Part shown: one piece after another, positions 18,319-26,863 of the stretch | Layout of the letters: every line of letters begins with the position of its first letter | Position numbering within the stretch: the stretch's first letter is position 1 | DNA from: Pseudomonadota bacterium | GTDB taxonomy: Bacteria; Desulfobacterota; Desulfobulbia; Desulfobulbales; Desulfocapsaceae | Assembly (NCBI GenBank): GCA_018817385.1 | Contig: JAHIUA010000085.1 | Location: 85,636 to 121,808 of the forward strand | DNA length: 36,173 nucleotides | Reading direction: 5' to 3' | The notes under the pieces: generated by a model | What the model was told of the DNA's origin: nothing | Databases searched by the model: none | Seen by the model: only the letters and a program-made list of their open reading frames with translations | Position numbers and translations under genes: made by a program

Positions 18319-21300
18319 TTAATCGCCAGTAACAAAATCCGCGACATCATCCATCAGTTTGACCAGTAAATCTTTGGGGACGGTTTCAGCCTGTGCCAAC
18401 CCCATGACCTGCATGATAAGAGCGGCCTCACCGGGGGTCAGGATCCCTTGAGGCACCGCTTCGCTAAATACCCAGACCCCAGCCTCTGAGGAACTCGGTG
18501 CGGCATCAAGTCCAGACAAATCTGCGGCCTTTGTCAACAGGGCAGACAACAGTAATTCCAGGGCAGGACGCCCCATATTCTGCTCAACAAGAACCCTGGC
18601 GGCATCACATTTTTCTGCTGCCATAGTCGCCAACCTTGTCAGGCCTGAATCAATATGCCTTTGCGGCTCATACCAGGTTTGTGCCTCTGCCAGGGGCGAA
18701 GCAGCACCCAGTCGATTCAAACCATTTAAGGAGATAAGGTCGATAAGAGCCACCGGGAGAGTGGACGAGAGTTCCACAGCCAGACTCTCAGCCTCACTGT
18801 CAACTCGATCCAACACGGCAATCAAGCCCCCTTTGGCCCCTAAAATACGTTCAATCCTTGGCCCAAGTCCCTTTTGCAGCTCGTCAATACAATAACGGAT
18901 AGCCTCTTCCATTCTGGTGTCCGGGGAAGAGGGCTCACGACCTTCAACCACCTTATTGTCAGATGGTTCAGGCAGCTGATCAGACGCATCTTTTTCACCT
19001 GCCCCACTCCCCTTTCCTGCTGTCAGATCATCAACCAGAGCATCTATAAGTTTTTTGGAAACACCAATCACATCCTCTGAAGCATCCTCCCTAACCACAT
19101 TGTCAAAGAGGTTCTGCTTGGTAGTAAGCAGGCCAAGCACATGTTCTTCATAGGAGTCAGCCGCCACCATGGTGATGATCTGCACCTTTTGCTTTTGCCC
19201 CAGACGATGGATTCTGGCATTACGCTGTTCCAGGACCGCAGGATTCCATGGAACATCCAGATTGATGAGGACCGAGCCGCTTTGCAGATTCAAACCAACA
19301 CCACCGGCATCAGTGGAAACAAAGACCTGAATTGCGTCATCTTCACGAAACCGGTCCATCAACTCACCCCGTTTGGCCGTAGGCACTCCACCATGGAGTC
19401 GGACAAAGCCCAGACCCATTCTACGCAACCGCTGTTCCACCATACGGGTCATCATCTCCCACTGGGAAAAGACCACGGCCTTGCGACCAGACTGCACACA
19501 TATCTCATCCAGAATATCAGCAAGCTCATCAATCTTCGGACTGCCTTCGGTTTCTTTATCCACCAACCCAGCGGCATTACAGGCCATTCGTGCCTGTTGC
19601 AGAGCAGCCATTAAGCGATTTCGCTCACTCGGAGTAAGGGGGCGTTTCTTGGCTATACTGGCAAGTTGACCGGCATTACCCAGGGCAGCATTATGAATTT
19701 CAAGCTGTTTTTCAGTCATTCCCACGTCAAGACGCTGATTGGTTCGTTCCGGCAGTTGATCACTCACCAGACTTCGATCCCGCCTTAACATTACCGGCTC
19801 CAAACGCTTTCTCAGCAGGGAAAGATTTCGATAGCCCATAATCTTGCCCCGTTCATCCATTACATGAAAATCAACCATATAACGCCAGAGAGGTCCGAGG
19901 ACTTTAGGATCAACCACCTGCATCAGACTGTAGAGGTCTTCCAAGCGATTTTCAAGGGGCGTTCCAGTGAGGACAAAGGCGTAGCGACTGGGGATCAGCT
20001 TAACAGCCGAGGCGATCTTGGTGCGCCAATTCTTGATACGCTGGGCCTCATCCATGATGATGAGATCGGGAGCCAAGGTTTTAGTAAGTATTGAAAGATC
20101 ACGAAGAATCAGTTCATAATTAAGGATAAAAAAATTCACTTGCCTACGATATTGGGCATGACGCTTGTCAGGTGGGCCACCGATGATCTGGCTCTGCATA
20201 TCCGTAAACTTGGCAATTTCCCTGGCCCACTGCTGCTTAAGAGATGCCGGACAGATAATGAGTATCTTTTTAACCCCTTCATGATCCTTCAGCCAGCTGG
20301 CAGCGGAAAGAGCCTGCAGCGTTTTACCCAGGCCCATATCATCGGCCAGTAGTGCCCGACCGGTACCGGCCAGAAAGGCGGTACCGGAAACCTGATAAGG
20401 ATAAAGTCTGGCCCTGATACCCGGCAATCGCCCCCTGCTGTTTTCAATATCGCGCCTGATATCTGCAGAGCGCAAGCGGTGGCCTGCCGCCTGGGCCCGC
20501 TGTCTGGCCCAATCAACGGCATCATCACCAATATGGATATCACCACGGCCATCGGCAAGCTCAACAAAACTGAAAAAATCTTCCGGAATCCTACCTGTAA
20601 ATTCACCACCTTCCCCAAAATAGTTCGCCAGAAGGGCCTGCAGTTCCCCGCTCATTTCCTTCATCGGGTACAGACGGATAATCGGCCCATTATCCTGGTC
20701 CAGATAGACATAGGGAAAGGGCGCCGCCTGGTCTTTAAATTCGTCGTAGCGCGGATGTTTTCTGATTTTGTGCAGGACCGCCTCGATATGCTTACAGGTA
20801 CCGAGTTGATTGCCGGCAAAATCCGGGCAGGAACAAAAATTTGCCCGTTTGTGAAGATTACGGATTACGACCCGATAATTACGGGGGAAAACGGCATTAA
20901 TGGAAGATGCCCGCCAACTGCCAAACCAGGGCTGGCCACTTTCCGCTTCCACCTGAACTTCTGCTTGAGCCCGTTTCATCCGGTCTTTGATGGCTGTATC
21001 AACGGCAGAAAGCAGACCATCAATCTCCTGGCGCTGATCAGCATAGGCATAGAGGACGGCCACCTGATGATGACACATTGCCTGCCCGCTTTCCTCACAA
21101 TCACAGTGAAAATGGAGGCTGCCTTCCGGGCTTGACTCAATCAGGATATCCAGGGGAATATCTGTCAACTCTTCATCTTCCACCACCGCCCAGAGTCTCT
21201 TTTCATCCTGGTCAATCTCCAACACCCTGTTTTCCTTAAAAAGGGTCAGGCCCCGGCCAATGGCTTTTTGGTGGGCAACATCCTGTAACTCTTCACGATC

Positions 21301-21345
21301 AAAGAAAAAGATGTCTTCATTTACTGGTTGGCAGATATAGGGCAT
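18319..21345 (-). CDS. SNF2/RapA-type DNA translocase with two SWIM-like zinc motifs
   Basis: This is a superfamily 2 ATPase of the SNF2 class, expected to move along double-stranded DNA and displace bound proteins. With the ATG at 21345 it has 1008 residues. Two SWIM-type zinc motifs precede the motor: C81-x-C83 with C91-x-H93, and C171-x-C173 with C184-x-H186. The motor has Walker A DDMGLGKT near residue 332, DEAQ near 430, LTGTPLENRLEDLYSL, and the helicase C-terminal motifs STDAGGVGLNLQ and RIHRLGQ near 712. The last about 270 residues form an acidic linker and an unrecognised helical domain. A TTG at 21411 would extend it but has no ribosome site. It sits antisense between jetA and jetB, convergent with jetA and divergent from jetB. 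Whether it works with Wadjet is inference. Confidence 0.9.
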   Translation of the reverse strand: MPYICQPVNEDIFFFDREELQDVAHQKAIGRGLTLFKENRVLEIDQDEKRLWAVVEDEELTDIPLDILIESSPEGSLHFHCDCEESGQAMCHHQVAVLYAYADQRQEIDGLLSAVDTAIKDRMKRAQAEVQVEAESGQPWFGSWRASSINAVFPRNYRVVIRNLHKRANFCSCPDFAGNQLGTCKHIEAVLHKIRKHPRYDEFKDQAAPFPYVYLDQDNGPIIRLYPMKEMSGELQALLANYFGEGGEFTGRIPEDFFSFVELADGRGDIHIGDDAVDWARQRAQAAGHRLRSADIRRDIENSRGRLPGIRARLYPYQVSGTAFLAGTGRALLADDMGLGKTLQALSAASWLKDHEGVKKILIICPASLKQQWAREIAKFTDMQSQIIGGPPDKRHAQYRRQVNFFILNYELILRDLSILTKTLAPDLIIMDEAQRIKNWRTKIASAVKLIPSRYAFVLTGTPLENRLEDLYSLMQVVDPKVLGPLWRYMVDFHVMDERGKIMGYRNLSLLRKRLEPVMLRRDRSLVSDQLPERTNQRLDVGMTEKQLEIHNAALGNAGQLASIAKKRPLTPSERNRLMAALQQARMACNAAGLVDKETEGSPKIDELADILDEICVQSGRKAVVFSQWEMMTRMVEQRLRRMGLGFVRLHGGVPTAKRGELMDRFREDDAIQVFVSTDAGGVGLNLQSGSVLINLDVPWNPAVLEQRNARIHRLGQKQKVQIITMVAADSYEEHVLGLLTTKQNLFDNVVREDASEDVIGVSKKLIDALVDDLTAGKGSGAGEKDASDQLPEPSDNKVVEGREPSSPDTRMEEAIRYCIDELQKGLGPRIERILGAKGGLIAVLDRVDSEAESLAVELSSTLPVALIDLISLNGLNRLGAASPLAEAQTWYEPQRHIDSGLTRLATMAAEKCDAARVLVEQNMGRPALELLLSALLTKAADLSGLDAAPSSSEAGVWVFSEAVPQGILTPGEAALIMQVMGLAQAETVPKDLLVKLMDDVADFVTGD

Positions 21346-21377
21346 GATAGTAAATATAGTGAAGATGATTAGAGGCT

Positions 21378-21447
21378 GAGCAGTGCTCCCAAAAAATCCT
21401 TGCCCCGCCAAGTAAAGAAGGTATGGTTAAAAAACCATATATATAAT
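21378..21447. promoter_or_regulatory. Divergent promoter region between the SNF2 gene and jetB
   Basis: The 132 bases between the two starts hold two dyads and a clear -10 box. GAGCA-G-TGCTC (21378-21388) is a perfect 11-base palindrome on the SNF2 side. TATGGTT (21422-21428) and AACCATA (21433-21439) form a 7-bp dyad. TATAAT at 21442-21447 is an exact -10 for rightward transcription of jetB, leaving a leader of about 25 bases. No good -35 is seen; the second dyad sits where it would lie, as an operator or activator site might. Confidence 0.5.
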
Positions 21448-21477
21448 TCAAAAACCTCAGCCCTGTAAAGAAAAAGG

Positions 21478-22128
21478 ATGGACATTGAACTAACCAAAAT
21501 GCTCGACCGCAGTGGCGACAAGGTTCGGGCGGTATTAAATATCCTCATAGAAAGTCCCTGTTTTTATGCCAGCGACCGCCAGGAGCTCTTTTATTTTTTG
21601 CGCCGCCATCGCCGGGAGTTCAATGATTTTTTTGACAAGATGTATGGCTGGCAACTCTTGATGGATGCGAAATGCGCCAGGGTTTACAAGGGGGAGTGGC
21701 ACAACCCAGCCATCACCCCGGCCAACCGGGCCATGTTCAATTTCAGCCGTCGAGACGAATGCCTTGCCTTTATGATGCTTCTGGAATTTTTTGAACAACA
21801 ACTGGAAGAAAACGGCATGACCGTGGAGGACCAACACAATCTGCGTTTTCATTTCGGTGACCTGTTGCACCACATCCACCGCCGCTTCCAGGAGATTTTT
21901 CCGGGTGATGCGGAGCGTTACAGTGAAGAGTATGTACGGGCCAAAGCGCTAAAACCCATCATGCCTGAGCTGGAAAAATACCGCTTTATCAAACGGATAC
22001 AGCCGCCTGAAGATCTGGTTGCCCTGGCAGATGAGGTCATCTACGAGGCCCTGCCAGCCCTCTACCATTACAATAGCGCAGCACTGAGCCGTATGCTGCC
22101 CGAATTGCAGAGGGAAGAACAAATATGA
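21478..22128 (+). CDS. jetB: Wadjet defence system subunit JetB (MukE-like)
   Basis: JetB is the MukE-like kite subunit that binds the kleisin JetA in the Wadjet condensin. The 216-residue soluble protein is mostly helical, rich in aromatic and charged residues (HRREFNDFFDKMYGW, ANRAMFNFSRRDECLAFMMLLEF, FGDLLHHIHRRFQ), and resembles the DUF4194 family. The length is right for JetB. Its stop overlaps the start of jetC by four bases (ATGA), so it is translationally coupled to the SMC-like gene. It is the first gene of the jetBCD block and appears to have its own promoter with a TATAAT box about 30 bases upstream. Confidence 0.85.
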   Translation: MDIELTKMLDRSGDKVRAVLNILIESPCFYASDRQELFYFLRRHRREFNDFFDKMYGWQLLMDAKCARVYKGEWHNPAITPANRAMFNFSRRDECLAFMMLLEFFEQQLEENGMTVEDQHNLRFHFGDLLHHIHRRFQEIFPGDAERYSEEYVRAKALKPIMPELEKYRFIKRIQPPEDLVALADEVIYEALPALYHYNSAALSRMLPELQREEQI

Positions 22129-25100
22129 AACAGCAACTCCCCTTTGCCATCACCCGCATCCGCCTGATAAACTTTCATAATTTTGTTGATGAGACCATTT
22201 CCATTCCCGACAGCGGCCATCTCTTTCTCCTTGGCGATAACGGCTGCGGCAAGACCACCGTCCTTGATGCCATCCATTATGTGCTCACCGCCGGTCGCTC
22301 CATGGAATGGAATTCCGCCGCCAGGGTTACCGGACGGAGAGACGGAGGGAGGAGGTTACAGGGCGTCATCCTGCGCTACAACATGGAAACAGGAGTGATG
22401 AACCAGCAAGGTTCCATCACTTACGCAGCTATTGAAATTGCCGGGCGCAATGGCCAACCGCTTACCATCGGCCTGGGGATGTCGGTCGCGGCCATGGATG
22501 AAAAGGTTAACCCATGGGGAGTAATTCGGGAATGCCCCCTGGAAGAGATCCCCTTTCTCATTGATGATGACCATGGCAGACGTCCCGCCTCCCGCCGCGA
22601 ATTCAAACAGGCACTGGGCAACAGCCGCGGTTTTTATCGGGATGCGACCACCTTTCGCCGGGAACTTGCAGGACGCCTCTTTGGCGGCACCGACAGTTAC
22701 CAGGAAATATGCCGTTTTCTCAGTATGGGCAAGGCCTACCGTGAGATTGCCGCCGGAGCAGCGGATTATCATGAACTCTTTAAACAGTTGCTGCCGGAAC
22801 CGCACACCACCTTATTTGAACAGATCATTGACGGCCTGCGCACCCTTGACAGCTCCCGTACCCTGCTCGACGATCTCGAACGCAAGGTTGACTATGTCCG
22901 CTCTCTGCAGGAGTTGATCACCAACATCGACAGACAGCAGGAGGCAATTTGCCGCTATGACTGGCTCCTCTGCCGATGGAATCTCAAGACAAACCAAAAA
23001 GAACAGCACCAAAATGAAAAAGAGCTGACGCGCCTGGGGCTGAAACAACAAGAAGGAGAGGCCAGACTGCACGCCTTGCAGCGACAGGACCAACAACTCC
23101 ATGAACGCCTGGCTGATCTCAAGGCCAAAGATAACAGTGGCCTGGTACGCCAGGAAAAAAGCTGCAAGGGGGAACTTCAGGAAAAAAAGGCCAAGCTTGC
23201 CATCCATGTCTCCCGGTTGAAAAATGAAAAAAAAGTGGTCCGTCAGGCGGAACTGGAACAAGAACGGCAGCACAGGGAATTGACCGATCGACTGGGTAAA
23301 GTGATCAGTGAATGCGGCCGCCGCGCCCGGAACCTGCCTTTTTCTATCACCTCTCTCCAGCAGGAGGTGGATCAACTGTTCCGCACCCCTGATGTCGACC
23401 GCTGCTCCCAGTTAGAAGGACAGGAAACCTTTGCTACTATCAAGGAACACCTCCATACACTCAATGGACAGTCTGTCCTCCTGGAAAAGGAGATTGACCG
23501 AGGCGCGGCAGAGCTTTCTGAGCAAGAAAAGCTCCTGGAGACCCTGCGCAAACAGGAAACTCCACAGCCGCAACAGGATATTTTTTCATGCATCCGAGCC
23601 ATGCAAAATGAAATGATTATCCCCAAACCCCTCTACCTTGGCTTGGAGTGGTTTCCCGGTCTGGATCTGGCAGAACAGGGTCGGATCGAAGAAGTCATTG
23701 GCGAAGAGGTACTGGTAACCCTAATCATAGCGGACAATGATTATCCAACATGTCGAACCCTTATCACGGATTGGCCAGGGATGAGAATAAGCTGTAAATC
23801 ACGGGCAGCAGAAGATCTGCCCGAGTGGATGCGCAGCGTCTTTGATATTCAAAACAGTGATCCCGACGCCCTTCGCTGTCTTGCCGCAGAGATGGAGAGT
23901 AGCCGGGAACCAGTTGTCAGCCGGCTCAACAACAAAAATCTGCTTGCCTTCCGCAGCCACGAACGAACGCTTTTCGGAAAGGGCGCCCGGCTCATTGGCA
24001 CAGAAAGTCGCAGGCAGGCACTGGCAGAAGAGATCAGCGTGCTGGAAACAGAGATCAGCCGACTGGCCCAAAAACAACTCAAACAAGAGAAAGAACTCAA
24101 ACGCATTGAGGGGCAAAAAGAACTACTGGAAAACTTTCGAGTCACCCTTTCCGATCTACTCAAAGAGATCGGCAGACTGGCCCATCAGCTCACAGCATCA
24201 CAAAAGGAAACCAATCACTGCCGGGATCGTTACAGGCAACAAAAAGAGCGGCATGATGAGCTGGAGAGTGAAGTTGAACACCTTGCCATCCGTTATCAAG
24301 AACTGACAGAGTTGATTGCCCAGGAAGGGCTTGCCGGTCTGGATCGGCGCATCAGCAGCCTGGAGAGTCAGTGGCGAACAAATCGGGATACAATCAATAA
24401 AGAGAATCAACAACTCGGCGCGCTTAACAGTGACAGCAAACAGAGCAAAGAAAGGCAGAAGCGACTTGCAGCAGAATATGAAGCGCTGCAGGTTGAACTG
24501 AACCAAAAAACAGGTGAGCTTGCCTCCCGCCTGCCGGACATTGAAGATATTGCTTACTATGTCTTGAAGACAAAGACAGGTCAGCAATTTAGCAGCAGCG
24601 CCGCCATTATCAAAAAAAGGGAAGAGGCTGAGCGGGATGCCATCAGCCTGATCCTGGAGCTAAAAAAGGTGAAGCTCAACGATCCCGAGTTCGGTGCCAC
24701 CTTTCGCTTCTCCTACACGGAGACGGCCAACCAGGTTCAGGATTTTCGCGGACGCCTCTTATCCGACATCCTGCCGGAACAGGAGCAGGCTGTTCGGGAA
24801 CAGCAGGAGCTTATTAACGACCACACCCGTGAGCTTTTCACCAAGATCATCATGACCGACCTGATGACCTATCTTCGCAGCCATGTCAGCAGTCTGGAAC
24901 AGATGATACGCCGCATTAACAGCCTCCTGGCCCACAGATCTTTTGGCGGTCAGCGCTACCGTTTCCGGGTTCGTCCCCTGGAAAATTTTCGCCGCCTGGT
25001 GGAGGTGGTAAAAAAATTCAGCCCTTTCGATCCGAAGGCGGACAAAGAAGTGCGTCACTTTTTTGAAGATCACCGAAATGACATTATGGCTGCCGAAGTG

Positions 25101-25583
25101 GGCGCTGTCCCAGAGGAACTGGACTACCGCAACTGGTATCGCTACGAACTGGAAGTCTCCTCCGTAGGAGAACAGGGGGTGGTGATGGATAGAACCACCA
25201 AAAGTATCGGCTCCGGCGGAGAACAGGCGGTGCCGAATTATCTCCTGATCCTGACCATTGCCCACTTCCTCTATCGGGGCAAAAAAGTCCGGCTGCACAC
25301 CCTGCTCTTTGACGAAGCCTTTTACGGTATTGATGCAGGGCGGCGGGACCAGCTGCTCGGCTTTGCCACGGATCTTGACCTCCAACTTTTTGTGGCCTCA
25401 CCTGACCAGGACGGGGTGCGTCGGGAAATCAAGCACTCCACCACCCTGTTTGTGGTCAAAGATAAGGACTTCAATGTTCACCTGCGCGATTTCCACTGGG
25501 AAAATCCGAATATCAGCAAACAACCAGGCTTATTTGATGGGCCTCAGGAAGAAAAGCCCATAGTCTTCGGAGAAGAGCTCTAA
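22125..25583 (+). CDS. jetC: Wadjet defence system SMC-like ATPase JetC (MukB-like)
   Basis: JetC is the SMC-like motor that extrudes DNA loops, so the complex can sense small circular DNA and present it to the nuclease JetD. The 1152-residue protein has an N-terminal ABC head with Walker A GDNGCGKTT at residues 37-45. Two long coiled-coil arms (about 270-470 and 640-850) flank a globular hinge-like segment (about 480-640). The C-terminal head lobe carries the ABC signature SIGSGGEQAVPNYLL near 1028 and Walker B HTLLFDEAFYGID near 1060, with a catalytic glutamate. All ATPase motifs are present, so it should be active. It overlaps jetB by four bases, and jetD follows seven bases after its stop. 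Confidence 0.92.
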   Translation: MKQQLPFAITRIRLINFHNFVDETISIPDSGHLFLLGDNGCGKTTVLDAIHYVLTAGRSMEWNSAARVTGRRDGGRRLQGVILRYNMETGVMNQQGSITYAAIEIAGRNGQPLTIGLGMSVAAMDEKVNPWGVIRECPLEEIPFLIDDDHGRRPASRREFKQALGNSRGFYRDATTFRRELAGRLFGGTDSYQEICRFLSMGKAYREIAAGAADYHELFKQLLPEPHTTLFEQIIDGLRTLDSSRTLLDDLERKVDYVRSLQELITNIDRQQEAICRYDWLLCRWNLKTNQKEQHQNEKELTRLGLKQQEGEARLHALQRQDQQLHERLADLKAKDNSGLVRQEKSCKGELQEKKAKLAIHVSRLKNEKKVVRQAELEQERQHRELTDRLGKVISECGRRARNLPFSITSLQQEVDQLFRTPDVDRCSQLEGQETFATIKEHLHTLNGQSVLLEKEIDRGAAELSEQEKLLETLRKQETPQPQQDIFSCIRAMQNEMIIPKPLYLGLEWFPGLDLAEQGRIEEVIGEEVLVTLIIADNDYPTCRTLITDWPGMRISCKSRAAEDLPEWMRSVFDIQNSDPDALRCLAAEMESSREPVVSRLNNKNLLAFRSHERTLFGKGARLIGTESRRQALAEEISVLETEISRLAQKQLKQEKELKRIEGQKELLENFRVTLSDLLKEIGRLAHQLTASQKETNHCRDRYRQQKERHDELESEVEHLAIRYQELTELIAQEGLAGLDRRISSLESQWRTNRDTINKENQQLGALNSDSKQSKERQKRLAAEYEALQVELNQKTGELASRLPDIEDIAYYVLKTKTGQQFSSSAAIIKKREEAERDAISLILELKKVKLNDPEFGATFRFSYTETANQVQDFRGRLLSDILPEQEQAVREQQELINDHTRELFTKIIMTDLMTYLRSHVSSLEQMIRRINSLLAHRSFGGQRYRFRVRPLENFRRLVEVVKKFSPFDPKADKEVRHFFEDHRNDIMAAEVGAVPEELDYRNWYRYELEVSSVGEQGVVMDRTTKSIGSGGEQAVPNYLLILTIAHFLYRGKKVRLHTLLFDEAFYGIDAGRRDQLLGFATDLDLQLFVASPDQDGVRREIKHSTTLFVVKDKDFNVHLRDFHWENPNISKQPGLFDGPQEEKPIVFGEEL

Positions 25584-25590
25584 CCCTCAT

Positions 25591-26808
25591 ATGGACACTC
25601 TCACTGCGCAGCTCAGTCTGATACTGGTAAAGATATGTAAGCGCCATGAAAAGCGAGGTACTCTTTCCGGCATCATGAAGCTGGGCCAGGATCTGGACGA
25701 GGCAGAGGGCAGGGACATAGAAAATTTCTTCGGTCTGGCCCCTCTCATCCATACCTCCAGAAACGAGATCAAACTCTCCTTTGAGCGCTTTTTGGCAGGC
25801 AAAAGTGAAAACGAAATTGCCACCTTGCTGGAACGGATCTATCAGCTGAGCGGTCGAAACCGACCGACTTCTCTTTCTTTGCATAATGATGCGGCACCCC
25901 TGCTGCTGGATCAGCTAAAGCTCAACTTTCCACGCCTTGGCCCTATCCACCAGGTTCTGAGCCAAAACCAAGAATCCCTTGCTCGTAAACTCCGCCAACA
26001 GACAAGCCAGATTCGGCAGTTCTATTTCACTGCCGCTACAATCGTTGATTACCTGCTGGACAATGAAAAAGAAATCACCCTCTCTGAATTAGGCGCCCGT
26101 TTCTGCGCAGACAGTAAACAACTGCGCCAGGGCGAACTGAAAAAAGTGGTGGAGCAGTGGCTGCGCCTGATGCGCCCCGAGCTGCCGGAAAACGAAGAAG
26201 TATGGGAGGAGTTCCTGGTCATCCGCGATCGTCTGACCATCACCGCTCTGCTCTTTGCTCCACTCATTTACAGCAAAGGCGGGCGGGAATATGACTGGAT
26301 AAACCAGCTCTACCAGGCAGGAGAACCTGCCATGGTCAGCTGGTTTCACCTCGAAGGGATCACCTCCTGCCGCCTGGCCGGTAAAAAAAAGGAAAACGCC
26401 ACTCTGATAAGCTGCGAAAACGAGGCACCATTCAGCCAGCTGCTCCGGGAAGAAACAGGCCATGTACTCCTTTTCAGCGCCGGCTTTCCAAACCGGGCCG
26501 TACGCAAACTCTACCAGCTTCTTTCACCCCTTGCCTCCAATTGCCACCACTGGGGAGACAGTGATCTGGCTGGTCTGCGCATTGCAGCCATCTTACACGC
26601 CATCCATCCACTCAAGCTGTGGAGATGTGACCTGGCCACCCTCAAACGCCATAAGACCAAATTGCTCCCTCTGGCAAAAAATCAGGCTCAGGCGGCATCC
26701 TCCATACTCCGCACTGAGCCAACTTTCCCCTTTGCGCCAGAACTGAGTTTCACTTGCGAACATGGCTGGCTGGAGCAGGAAAGCTGGCTGGCCGAAAAAT
26801 CCAATTAA
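25591..26808 (+). CDS. jetD: Wadjet defence system Toprim nuclease JetD
   Basis: JetD is the nuclease of Wadjet; its fold resembles the topoisomerase VI A subunit, and it cuts plasmid DNA held by the JetABC motor. The 405-residue protein has an N-terminal helical and winged-helix part (about 1-250) and a C-terminal Toprim domain. The Toprim acidic residues are visible: E276 in ISCENEAPF, and D323 and D325 in HWGDSDLAGLRI. The ENEAPF and WGDSDLAG motifs are typical of the JetD C-terminal (DUF2220) family. It is the last gene of the jetBCD block and converges on kbl, with 55 bases between their stops and no clear terminator. The presence of JetD separates this locus from ordinary MukBEF or MksBEF chromosome condensins. 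Confidence 0.88.
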   Translation: MDTLTAQLSLILVKICKRHEKRGTLSGIMKLGQDLDEAEGRDIENFFGLAPLIHTSRNEIKLSFERFLAGKSENEIATLLERIYQLSGRNRPTSLSLHNDAAPLLLDQLKLNFPRLGPIHQVLSQNQESLARKLRQQTSQIRQFYFTAATIVDYLLDNEKEITLSELGARFCADSKQLRQGELKKVVEQWLRLMRPELPENEEVWEEFLVIRDRLTITALLFAPLIYSKGGREYDWINQLYQAGEPAMVSWFHLEGITSCRLAGKKKENATLISCENEAPFSQLLREETGHVLLFSAGFPNRAVRKLYQLLSPLASNCHHWGDSDLAGLRIAAILHAIHPLKLWRCDLATLKRHKTKLLPLAKNQAQAASSILRTEPTFPFAPELSFTCEHGWLEQESWLAEKSN

Positions 26809-26863
26809 CAATACTCAGTGTTCACCAGTTGATATCAAGAAATGCCATAGGGTTTTAAAAATT

